This document shows positions 20,640 to 28,773 of a stretch of DNA of 64,000 nt, piece after piece. Both the position numbers and the translations under genes were made by a program. The notes under the pieces were generated by a model that searched no databases, was not told the origin of the DNA, and worked only from the letters and a program-made list of their open reading frames with translations. Source of the stretch: Bacteroidota bacterium (GTDB taxonomy: Bacteria > Bacteroidota > Bacteroidia > Chitinophagales > Chitinophagaceae); NCBI GenBank assembly GCA_016715505.1, contig JADJZY010000035.1, positions 213,615 to 277,614 of the forward strand, read 5' to 3'. Each line of letters begins with the position of its first letter. Positions within the stretch are counted from its first letter, which is position 1.

Positions 20640-21440
20640 GATTCAACTCTGAGAAGTGACTCAAGAAAACACCATCTCACTTTCGTCATTAGTTAAAAGA
20701 AATAACCTCGTAAGGTCATTTTCGGCCTTTGCTCTTCGGGCGTGAAGAAAAATTTGAAATCGGGCGTAGCCTGCTTCCGGCTGTTCGAAGCCGAAGCCAA
20801 AGCGAAGGCAAGTTTCGGAAGTAGGCCGCTCGATGAGAATTTTTAATACCAATTCCAACGAAAAATAGTCGAATGACTATTTGGTGTGAAGTGGTTTGAG
20901 ACAATTTGTGTTTAGTCCAATCAAAATTGGACTATTACAGAAATGGATTCGGTATTAGCCTTAAGAGCAGCAGCCTTGAATTTTTGGCTCCACCTTTTGT
21001 TTTGATTTCATGCCGTAGCAGTATTTGTTTAGCACGATGAAATCTGGATATTACAAATACGCTAACGGTACAAGACAAAAGGTGGAAAACAAGAATAATA
21101 GCAATTTCGTACTTAGGAAATCCCGACTTAAATTTAGTCATTGTGAAATACAAGAGACCTTGAAAAAACTTAATATATCAAACATTGATTTACAACTTAG
21201 CCCAGCAAGTTAGTGAGATGTGAAATATGTAGGAGTCCAATAAATTTGGCCTAAACAAATATCCTATTACCGATATATTCTTTGTAATGCTCGTTCTTCC
21301 CAAACAAAGAATGCGTCGGTACAAGCCGGTATTTACTCTCATCTCGTCAGAGCAGACGTAATGAGATAGGAATTGGTCTATCTATCAATTCACATTGGTG
21401 TTAATAGCCTCTCGTCGATATTGACCGATTCACAAAACAA
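20640..21440. other. Gene-poor region
   Basis: Apart from the MITE-like element there is no convincing gene. Short open frames of 60-75 codons on both strands (for example 21025-21213 + and 20935-21153 -) have no family features and look like chance. The stretch at 20955-21010, read on the - strand, gives a KGGAKNS-type peptide that may come from a repeat. The segment 20730-20830 is GC-rich with several short inverted repeats. The block may be a patchwork of small repeats or a degraded element. Confidence 0.35.
20844..20957. repeat. MITE-like element with inverted ends and two hairpins
   Basis: TAATACCAATTCC (20845-20857) and GGATTCGGTATTA (20945-20957) form imperfect inverted ends (11 of 13). 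Between them are two hairpins: AAATAGTC-GAAT-GACTATTT (20863-20882), and TAGTCCAAT-CAAA-ATTGGACTA (20913-20934) with a nine-pair stem. No protein is encoded. A non-autonomous mobile element or a structured RNA element would fit. Copy number cannot be seen in one window. Confidence 0.35.
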
Positions 21441-21812
21441 CTACAAACCTTGTTTACTGAGCAGATCACGGATCACAACTTTTTGTAAGTCGCGCAATAG
21501 AATAACCTTGGTGAGTGAAACGCTCAATGCCGTATCCCATGAAAGCATTTCTTTGACAAATTTTTCAGGTACATCCACACGGTAAAGAATATCCATTAAA
21601 CCCACATTTCCTTGTTGGAGCATCTTTTCTATTTGGGGATGCAGTTGTTCAAAAAGCTCATCAAAAGCGCTTGCGATTTGCCCGCTGTAGCTGAGTTCTA
21701 TATCGAACATACCCAAATCTTTTTGTACCTGTGCCACGCAGGCGTTTATCATTTCCGGCTTATTCAACCAGGGCTGAAGTTCGCTCATGTTTAATTTGGG
21801 TAAAGTATCCAT
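21441..21812 (-). CDS. Conserved-looking hypothetical protein, all-helical
   Basis: With the ATG at 21812 the protein has about 123 residues, is predicted mostly helical and has no signal peptide or membrane segment. It contains several acidic/Leu-rich helices and ends DLLSKQGL. A longer start at 21851 adds 13 residues. I do not recognise the family. Codon use and the continuous open frame resemble the neighbouring real genes, which is the main support. Confidence 0.6.
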   Translation of the reverse strand: MDTLPKLNMSELQPWLNKPEMINACVAQVQKDLGMFDIELSYSGQIASAFDELFEQLHPQIEKMLQQGNVGLMDILYRVDVPEKFVKEMLSWDTALSVSLTKVILLRDLQKVVIRDLLSKQGL

Positions 21813-21965
21813 AGGGGTAAAACTTAGTTTATGCAGCCTTGTGGCCGGCAATAAAGGTTGAGAAAAACAATCTCCTTGAAAGATACAAATCGCCCATGAG
21901 CATTTTCTTTTTTGTGGGTTCTTTATGTCTTATGGGTTTAATAAACAGAGGGATTGAGGAGTTAT

Positions 21966-22858
21966 TCAATTTCGATTGCCTTGTAATCCGCCTGTGTGAA
22001 TCAGGAGTACGCGGCTTTTGGGTGGAATTTGCGCTTTGTTCAGTAAATCAAAAACAGCAAAAAACATTTTAGCAGTGTAAACCCGGTCGAGGGGAATTTG
22101 ATGTTTATCTTCAAAAAAATTCATCCATTCAAATAATGCTGGCGGACATTTTCCGAATCCCCCAAAATGATATTCGGTAAAGAGTTGAATGTTTTAGAGG
22201 GATGACTTTGTTCTAATTGGCTTCTCAGTGTTTCAAGTCCTTTAAACGCCGGGAATCCCCATGCCTGATGTCGGTGGTCGCTCATCGCAGCAATGCCTTT
22301 AAAGGTGGTGGCAGTGCCAATCGGACAAGCAAAAATATCATACTTCATTTGCATCGATTCCGATAAGATTTCACAACAACCCTGATAACCGGCTTCATTG
22401 TCGCCACCTTCCGGAATATGGAAGTAAGCGGGATAGTTTTCTTTGAGCTGATTTAACACGAAAGGCTGATTTTTTAGACGGTATGTTTCACGATCCATCC
22501 ATTTTAATTTCATGCCCCATGCTTGGCAATCACGAAGTGTGGGATTGTCAACCACATCTCCCCGTACAAAACCGACGCTCTCGATGCCCAGGCAGTGGCA
22601 GGCATAGGCCAGCGCATGCAGGTGATTGGAGTATGCACCGCCAAAGGAGCATACTTTCGTAAATCCCTGTTCAGCAGCCTGTAAGAGATTGTATTTGAGT
22701 TTAAACCATTTGTTTCCTGAAATCTGCGCATGGATTAAATCCAATCTCAACACATCCAATTGGATTTGCTGTTTGCCAGCTTGCTCCGAAAAAAGACTTT
22801 GTATCTGAGTTTCGGTGGATTGAAAAAATTGTTTTATGATTTGCACATCCGCGCCCAT
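21966..22858 (-). CDS. PLP-dependent enzyme of the ACC deaminase/D-cysteine desulfhydrase family (one frameshift)
   Basis: The first 245 residues read in one frame (22858 to 22121). The C-terminus continues in another frame from about 22160 through ALFEWMNFFEDKHQIPLDR to LLIHTGGLQGNRN, with a TGA at 21966. The indel lies near 22160. The PLP lysine is in SGNKWFKLKYN near residue 50, and FGGAYSNHLHALAY near residue 73 binds cofactor phosphate or substrate in this family. The rejoined length of about 297 residues is normal. Members deaminate 1-aminocyclopropane-1-carboxylate or D-cysteine. The exact substrate cannot be told from the sequence. It lies ten bases downstream of era on the same strand. 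Confidence 0.82.
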
Positions 22859-22868
22859 GCATGATGGA

Positions 22869-23744
22869 TTAATAGCCGTATTCTTTTAGGTAGAGGTCAT
22901 TGTTGCGCCAGTCTTTCCGCACTTTTACATGTAATTCTAAAAACACTTTACGATCAATAAATTTTTCGATGTCTTCTCGGGATAATTGGCCTATTTTTTT
23001 AATCATACTTCCTCCCTTGCCGATTAAAATAAATTTTTGCGTATCGCGGCTCACAACGATATCTGCTACAATTTTGGTCAGGGTGTTTTTTTCTTCATAT
23101 TGTCTGACAATCACTGCCGCATGATAGGGCAATTCTTCATCTAGTTCAAAAAACAACTTTTCACGAATCATTTCTGCCACAAAAAACCGCATGGGTTTGT
23201 CGGTAAGTGTATCCTCATCATAATAAGGCGGCATGATAGGGAGGAAATGGATAATTTGTTGAAGTAAATGATCCAGATTTTGTTTTTGCAGGGCGGAAAT
23301 CAGTGCAACCTGATCAATGGTTTTTTGGCGCTTGTAAGTTTGTACAAGGGAGGCGGCCGCATCCGGTTTAATTTTATCGGATGTATTGGTGACCAGAATT
23401 AGGGGTGTTTTAATTGTTAGATTTGAAATGATTTCCATCACTTCTTCCGGCTTCTCTTTGGGGTCAGTGATAAACAAAACCACATCCGTTCCTTGTTTAA
23501 CCGCACTCACTTCCTTCATCATTTTTTCATGCAGCTTGTAGCGCGATTCAAGGATACCGGGTGTATCAGAAAAAATAATCTGGTAATTATTTTCGTGTAG
23601 GATACCCAAAATTTTGTTTCGGGTCGTTTGTGCTTTGGGAGAAACGATGGCCAATTTTTCGCCCAAAAGTGCATTCATTAAGGTTGATTTTCCAGCATTG
23701 GGTTTGCCAAAAATGCCCACAAAACCGCTTCTGAAATCTTCCAT
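22869..23744 (-). CDS. era: GTPase Era, 16S rRNA/30S maturation factor
   Basis: This intact 291-residue protein has G1 GKPNAGKST (near residue 14), a Thr of switch I in AQTTRNKI, G3 DTPG (near residue 61) and a G4 variant NTSDK (near residue 123). The C-terminal KH domain includes IGKGGSMIKKIG (near residue 240), which binds the 3' end of 16S rRNA. Era is essential for 30S assembly. The gene is divergent from an initiator tRNA gene. The sequence just upstream holds TATCTTTG (read on -), very close to the ATG. Confidence 0.95.
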   Translation of the reverse strand: MEDFRSGFVGIFGKPNAGKSTLMNALLGEKLAIVSPKAQTTRNKILGILHENNYQIIFSDTPGILESRYKLHEKMMKEVSAVKQGTDVVLFITDPKEKPEEVMEIISNLTIKTPLILVTNTSDKIKPDAAASLVQTYKRQKTIDQVALISALQKQNLDHLLQQIIHFLPIMPPYYDEDTLTDKPMRFFVAEMIREKLFFELDEELPYHAAVIVRQYEEKNTLTKIVADIVVSRDTQKFILIGKGGSMIKKIGQLSREDIEKFIDRKVFLELHVKVRKDWRNNDLYLKEYGY

Positions 23745-23749
23745 TAGGA

Positions 23750-23757
23750 CAAAGATA
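23750..23757 (-). promoter_or_regulatory. -7 element (TATCTTTG) immediately before era
   Basis: Read on the - strand, the bases fit TAnnTTTG exactly and end five bases before the ATG. If it is the promoter, the transcript would have a leader of only a few bases or none. No clear TTTG element was found at the usual spacing. Confidence 0.4.
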
Positions 23758-23767
23758 ACAATTCAGG

Positions 23768-23798
23768 TTTGTTCAGGCAGAGAAAAATCCTACTTTTG
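23768..23798 (+). promoter_or_regulatory. Bacteroidota promoter of the initiator tRNA
   Basis: TTTG (23768-23771), a 19-base spacer and TACTTTTG (23791-23798) match the TTTG/TAnnTTTG consensus of the Bacteroidota primary sigma factor. Initiation about four bases downstream would fall at the first base of the tRNA. Confidence 0.65.
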
Positions 23799-23801
23799 CA
23801 C

Positions 23802-23873
<72 letters not shown>

Positions 23874-23997
23874 CACAGATGGCAAGGGACACTTTGCCAT
23901 TTTTAATTTAAGGTCATTCCTTCGTGAGATAGGATGGAATTTTCAGAAATTCAATCATATACCAAAGAGAAGACCTAATCATCTAAATGTAAGTAAC

Positions 23998-25299
23998 GTG
24001 CAAACTATTGCCATCGTCGGAAGACCCAATGTCGGAAAATCTACTTTTTTTAATCGCCTGATTGGCGAACGAAAAGCGATTGTAGATGATGAAAGTGGAG
24101 TAACCCGCGACAGGCAGTATGGAGAATGTGAATGGAATGGGAAACGTTTTCATGTGATTGACACAGGCGGATATGTGGTAAATAGCGACGACGTGTTTGA
24201 GCGTGAAATTCGCAAGCAGGTTGAAATTGCATTAGACGAAGCGGATGTGGTGCTGTTTGTGGTAGATGTGATTACCGGTGTTACACCTTTGGATGAGGAC
24301 TTTGCGCAGTTTTTACATCGTTCACCCAAACCGGTTTTGATGGTGGTGAATAAGGTCGACAACAGTCGCCGACAGGTTGACGGCATGGAGTTTTATAGTT
24401 TAGGTTTTGAAGATTTATTTTTTATCTCTTCCCTTTCCGGAAGTGGCACTGGTGATTTGTTGGATAAAGTGAGTTCTTTATTGGGCGATGAGGTGTCGGA
24501 CTTGCCTGAAGGGCTCGCTAAATTGGCGATTGTAGGTCAACCGAATGCAGGGAAGTCATCCTTGTTGAATGCATTGGTAGGTGAAGAGCGAAATATTGTA
24601 TCCGATATTGCCGGTACAACCCGCGATAGTATCCATACCCACTATAATTTATTTGGGCGAGAATTTATTCTGATTGATACGGCAGGTTTGCGGAAAAAGA
24701 GCAAGGAGATGGATGATCTCGAATTTTATTCGACCATTCGGGCGGTGAAAGCCCTGGAAGAAGCGGATGTATGTTTGCTCCTCATTGATGCAGTAAAGGG
24801 AATCACAGCACAGGATGTAAATATATTTTCACTGGCAACCCGCAAAGGAAAAGGGGTTCTGATTTTGGTGAATAAATGGGATTTGGTGGAGAAAGAAACC
24901 ATGACTTCCAAGAGAGTTGAGATGGAAATCAAGGAAAAGATCAAACCTTTTACGGATGTACCAATTTTGTTTGTGAGTGCAACCGAAAAGCAACGTATTC
25001 ATAAAGCCATAGAAGAAACCTTATTGGTGTATGAAAAGCGCAATAAAAAGATTGCGACATCCGTGTTGAACGATATTATGTTAAAAGAAATTCAGCACTA
25101 TCCACCGCCGTTTTATCGGGGGAATCCGGTTTCCATCAAATTTATTCAGCAGTTGCCGGTAGTGGTACCTTCGTTTGCATTTTATTGTAATCATCCTGAA
25201 GAAATTCGTGATGCGTATAAGAATTTTCTGGAAAATAAATTAAGGTCTCATTTCGATTTTAAAGGCGTTCCAATGCGTTTGTTTTTCCGCAAAAAATAA
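23998..25299 (+). CDS. der: GTPase Der (EngA), 50S assembly factor
   Basis: This intact 433-residue protein has two tandem G domains. The first has GRPNVGKST (near residue 8), DTGG and NKVD. The second has GQPNAGKSS (near residue 181), DTAG and NKWD. A C-terminal KH-like domain follows (about residues 350-433). The start is GTG at 23998, since no in-frame ATG lies nearby and the reading begins two residues before the first conserved strand. Der is an essential factor for the large ribosomal subunit. Its position next to era, separated by the initiator tRNA, makes a compact translation-related block. Confidence 0.95.
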   Translation: MQTIAIVGRPNVGKSTFFNRLIGERKAIVDDESGVTRDRQYGECEWNGKRFHVIDTGGYVVNSDDVFEREIRKQVEIALDEADVVLFVVDVITGVTPLDEDFAQFLHRSPKPVLMVVNKVDNSRRQVDGMEFYSLGFEDLFFISSLSGSGTGDLLDKVSSLLGDEVSDLPEGLAKLAIVGQPNAGKSSLLNALVGEERNIVSDIAGTTRDSIHTHYNLFGREFILIDTAGLRKKSKEMDDLEFYSTIRAVKALEEADVCLLLIDAVKGITAQDVNIFSLATRKGKGVLILVNKWDLVEKETMTSKRVEMEIKEKIKPFTDVPILFVSATEKQRIHKAIEETLLVYEKRNKKIATSVLNDIMLKEIQHYPPPFYRGNPVSIKFIQQLPVVVPSFAFYCNHPEEIRDAYKNFLENKLRSHFDFKGVPMRLFFRKK

Positions 25300-25326
25300 T
25301 CGGGATCTCCTCAAGGCTGCTCTTGC

Positions 25327-25476
25327 CTATTTTATAAGATATATAATGCCCTTCAAAAAGGCTTCATGGGTTTGGTGTAATCCGTTTTTCTCTTCATATT
25401 CCATTCGTGTAATATTCAGACCATTGGTCATTTCCGGACTTATGGTCGTTTCAGGAGCAACTACTTTTGCCACCAT
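25327..25476 (-). pseudogene. Short ORF, possible C-terminal gene remnant
   Basis: A 49-codon frame with protein-like composition (MTNGLNITRMEYEEKNG, then HEAFLKGIIYLI) fills most of the gap between der and the TetR gene. It has no recognisable start region or family. It may be the tail of a lost gene, or chance. Confidence 0.2.
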
Positions 25477-25530
25477 TCAGCGAAATACCACATGAGTTAT
25501 ATCAATACGCTATAAACTTAAACTGTAAAA

Positions 25531-25547
25531 TAAACTTTAGGAGTTTA
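25531..25547. promoter_or_regulatory. Candidate TetR-type operator
   Basis: TAAACT-TTAGG-AGTTTA is a perfect dyad with six-base arms and a five-base centre. It covers the -33 position of the promoter that drives the regulator gene. More AAACT half-sites flank it (25514-25552). Autorepression is the usual logic for a regulator at the head of its efflux operon. Confidence 0.4.
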
Positions 25548-25566
25548 AAAAGTTTCCATAGTTTTG
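25536..25566 (+). promoter_or_regulatory. Promoter of the efflux operon
   Basis: TTTAG (25536-25540), 18-19 bases and TAGTTTTG (25559-25566) approximate TTTG/TAnnTTTG. The -7 element ends four bases before the GTG start, so the mRNA would be essentially leaderless. Confidence 0.45.
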
Positions 25567-25570
25567 CCCC

Positions 25571-26188
25571 GTGAACGAACAAAAACAACATATTATTGAA
25601 ATAGCCTTTGCACAATTCAGGCAATATGGGTTCAAGAACATCACGATGGACGATATTTCCCGGAGTGCTGGTGTTTCAAAAAAAACCTTATATGAATTGT
25701 TTTCAGATAAAGACGAACTTGTGCTGGAGTCGGTCAAATTTATGTTGAATCAAAATCAATGTGAAACCGATTTGGCTATGAACGCATCAAAACATGCCGT
25801 TGAACAAATTGTACATGTGCTCAACCTGATGGAAAAAATGGTGCGAGGTCTGAACATGGTTTGCTATATGGATTTACAACGACATTACGCGGATGCATTC
25901 CGATATCTGCAAGAGCACAAAGAATCGTATTTGTATCGTTGTATTGCCGATAACCTGAAACGGGGTATACACGAAGGACTTTATCGCGAGGATATTGATG
26001 TTGACATCATTACCCGTTTCCGCATGGAATCTGCTTTGCTGGCTTTTCAGTACAATGTTTTTCCTCAGGAAAAGTATGAAACAGTAAAGGTCAACTTTCA
26101 AATTTTTACCAATTATATGTACGGGATTGCATCTCTTAAAGGACATAAACTCATCACCCAATATTTACAGAAATATGTTAAAGCTTAA
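25571..26188 (+). CDS. TetR/AcrR family transcriptional regulator
   Basis: This intact 205-residue protein has an N-terminal helix-turn-helix (about residues 22-48: ITMDDISRSAGVSKKTLYELF) and a ligand-binding helical domain. The start is GTG at 25571, which places the usual eight or so residues before helix 1. It heads an operon with TolC, MFP and RND genes. Its last 14 bases overlap the TolC ATG at 26175, so translation is coupled. A dyad over its own promoter suggests autorepression relieved by a drug or metabolite. Confidence 0.92.
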   Translation: MNEQKQHIIEIAFAQFRQYGFKNITMDDISRSAGVSKKTLYELFSDKDELVLESVKFMLNQNQCETDLAMNASKHAVEQIVHVLNLMEKMVRGLNMVCYMDLQRHYADAFRYLQEHKESYLYRCIADNLKRGIHEGLYREDIDVDIITRFRMESALLAFQYNVFPQEKYETVKVNFQIFTNYMYGIASLKGHKLITQYLQKYVKA

Positions 26189-27563
26189 ATACCTGGTCGT
26201 TTTCTTTTTGACGACATACACTGCTTTGGCGCAGGAAAAATCGCAATATTCATTGCGCGATTGTATTGATTATGCATTACAGAACCACACGAAAATCAAA
26301 GGGGTTCAGTTGGACGAACAATTACAATTGGAAAAAAATAAGGAAATTGTTGGCATCGCCCGGCCACAGGTGAGCGCGACCGGCCAATTTCAATACTTAT
26401 TTGTGATTCCTAAACAAAGAATTGATGCCGGAGCTTTTGACTTTTCATCCAGCCTCAGCTTTTTCAAGATTGATACGCCTGCGTTTATTGCTTATCAAAA
26501 CCAACCGAAAGAGAAATATTCTGAGGCCCAGTTTGGTTTGCCACTCAACTTAAGTGCTGGGGTTCAGGCGTCGTAAATTTTATTTGAGTCAGGCGTTTTT
26601 GTAGCCTTAAAAGCCCGTAAAAGTTTAGAAGAATTGTCGGTTCTCAATATTAAGCGTACCGAAGAGGAAGTGAAAATTGCAGTAGCTAAGGCGTATTACA
26701 ATTGTGTGATCGCTGAAAAAAGAATTAAACTTTTGGACGAAAATATTCAGTTACTCAGTTCACTGGAAGAAATGACCCTTAAATTATTTAATGAGGGATT
26801 CGCTGAACGCATTGATGCAGACAGGCTAACGGTGCAAAAAAATAATTTGATCACCGAAAGAGACAAAATCAACAACCTGGTTCAGTTGAGTTATGGATTG
26901 TTGAAGTTTCAAATGGGTATGCCTTTTAATCAGGCCATTCGTTTGACGGATGATTTAAATGCCGATGAAGTACGAAGCAATATTGAACTTGACCGAGTGG
27001 TGGATTACTCGAATCGTATTGAAATGAGCATCTTGCAAAAGGTTAAAGTTCTCAACGGGTTTGACTATGAGCGCTATAAAAAAGGCTATTTGCCAACCGT
27101 GGCCGCAGCCGTATCGGGTAGTTTTGGTACACAAACCATTGCCTTTAAAGAGTTGTTTACATTACCTTATTTTCCTACCGGCGCTTTTGTGTTGAATGCC
27201 AGTATGCCATTGTATGACGGGGGCACCCGAAAGGCAAAAATGAATCAGGCCAGACTCAATATGCTGAAAAACGAAAATGATATGTTGGCCCTTCAGCAAG
27301 CCGTTGATTTGGAAAGCAGCAATGCCCGTACACAATTGCGCAATAGCATCATGTCGCTCGATAGTCAGGAAAAGAACATAGAACTTGCTCAAAAAGTATA
27401 TAATATCGCCCAGAAAAAATATAAAGAAGGCGTTGGTACCAATATCGAAATACTTCAGGCTGAAACAGCTTTGAAGGAAGCGAAAACCAATTATTTTAAT
27501 TCGCTTTATGAAGCCATCATTGCTAAGCTGGATTTTCAAAAGTCACTGGGCATTTTTAAATAA
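26175..27563 (+). CDS. TolC-family outer-membrane efflux protein with in-frame ochre codon
   Basis: The ATG at 26175 gives a signal peptide (LKYLVVFFLTT, ending LAQ). The first 133 residues carry the TolC opening motif YSLRDCIDYALQNH. A TAA at 26574-26576 interrupts the frame after GVQAS, yet the same frame continues at once as ILFESGVFVALKARKSLEE and on through the two helical repeats to 27563. This is a single-codon nonsense change, possibly CAA to TAA, not an indel. The full length would be about 462 residues, normal for the family. It would form the outer-membrane channel for the RND pump encoded downstream. If the stop is real, the pump lacks its own channel. Confidence 0.85.
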
Positions 27564-27597
27564 TCATCCATATTAACACATACAAAAACGAATAGAT

Positions 27598-28719
27598 ATG
27601 CTGAATTTCAAACCATTGTTGATTATCGCTGTCAGCGCCTCATTATTGGCCTCTTGCGGTGGTGGTGAAAACAAAAAAGATAAATCTGCACAGATCAAAG
27701 AGCTGAAGCAGCAACAAAAAGAACTTCAAACAAAAATAGATGCCCTGGAAGCAGCGATGCCCAAAAAAGATAGCGGTCGTGTCATTCCTGTCACGGTTAC
27801 ATCGATGTCGCCCAGTGTATTTTCAAATTACATAGATGTTCAGGGTAAAGTGGATGTGGATGAAGTGGTGAATGCCATTCCTGAAATGCCCGGAATCATT
27901 GAATCAATTTTGGTGAAACCCGGACAATATGTTCGTAAAGGTCAAGTGGTGGCTCGTTTGCGCAGCGAGAGTATTACCAAGGGAATTGACCAAATTGATC
28001 AACAAATAGCTTTTGCCAAAACGATGTACGATAAACAAAAACGACTTTGGGATCAGGAAATTGGTACCGAAGTACAGTTGTTGAGCGCCAAACATCAGTA
28101 CGAAGCTTTGTTAAAACAAAAACAAACCAATCTTACACAAAAAAATTCCTTCAATGTGTACTCGCCCATCAATGGGGTGGTAGATGCAGTGGATGCAACA
28201 GTTGGACAATCCTATTCCAACCCCATGGGAGCTCCGGTGATTCGGATTATCAACACAGGCAAACTGAAAATACAGGCGAGAATTGCAGAAAACTATGCAG
28301 GGATTGTTCGAACGGGAAGTCCGGTAATGATCATTTTTCCGGATATGCACGATTCATTACCTACCAAAATTGCCTATGCTGAACGTTTGATAGATAATGC
28401 CACCAAAACCTTTGCCGCTTATATTCCATTGCCGGCAAATGCATCTTATCAACCAAATATGACGGCCCAGGTGCGTATTGCGACTTACACCAATACCAAA
28501 GCCTTTGTGTTGCCCATTGGTGTCATCCAAAAAACAGATAAAGGCGATTTTGTATTCATCGCGGGTGCTGACGGAAAAGCGCAAATGCGGCAAATCACTA
28601 CCGGTCGCACATATATGGGCAGAGCCGAAGTTTTGGATGGTTTATCACTCGGCGATCAAGTCATAACAGTTGGATATGATGAATTAAATGATGGAGACAG
28701 AATTGAAATTCAGCCATAA
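27598..28719 (+). CDS. RND efflux periplasmic adaptor (MFP) lipoprotein
   Basis: This intact 373-residue protein has a lipobox LLASC (Cys at residue 20), a short coiled coil (about residues 30-60), then a barrel-sandwich lipoyl-like domain (GIIESILVKPGQYVRKGQVVA near residue 100) interrupted by a helical hairpin. Beta-barrel and membrane-proximal domains follow. It links the inner-membrane RND pump to the TolC protein. It lies 34 bases after the TolC gene and 54 bases before the RND gene on the same strand. Confidence 0.93.
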   Translation: MLNFKPLLIIAVSASLLASCGGGENKKDKSAQIKELKQQQKELQTKIDALEAAMPKKDSGRVIPVTVTSMSPSVFSNYIDVQGKVDVDEVVNAIPEMPGIIESILVKPGQYVRKGQVVARLRSESITKGIDQIDQQIAFAKTMYDKQKRLWDQEIGTEVQLLSAKHQYEALLKQKQTNLTQKNSFNVYSPINGVVDAVDATVGQSYSNPMGAPVIRIINTGKLKIQARIAENYAGIVRTGSPVMIIFPDMHDSLPTKIAYAERLIDNATKTFAAYIPLPANASYQPNMTAQVRIATYTNTKAFVLPIGVIQKTDKGDFVFIAGADGKAQMRQITTGRTYMGRAEVLDGLSLGDQVITVGYDELNDGDRIEIQP

Positions 28720-28773
28720 TGGTTTGGATTTTATCAGCAAGGAATATTAGCTCACACGAACAACAATAACACA

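Noticed and set aside
20935..21213. Overlapping short open frames on both strands in the gene-poor region
   Set aside because: Neither has a convincing start, conserved motif or codon pattern. They look like translated repeat sequence.
25327..25476. Functional small gene between der and the TetR gene
   Set aside because: Protein-like composition but no start context or known family. Kept only as a low-confidence remnant.
26634..27563. Separate second TolC-like gene starting at 26634
   Set aside because: It is in the same frame as the upstream part, with family-consistent sequence between the TAA and 26634 and no start signal, so it is the rest of one gene.
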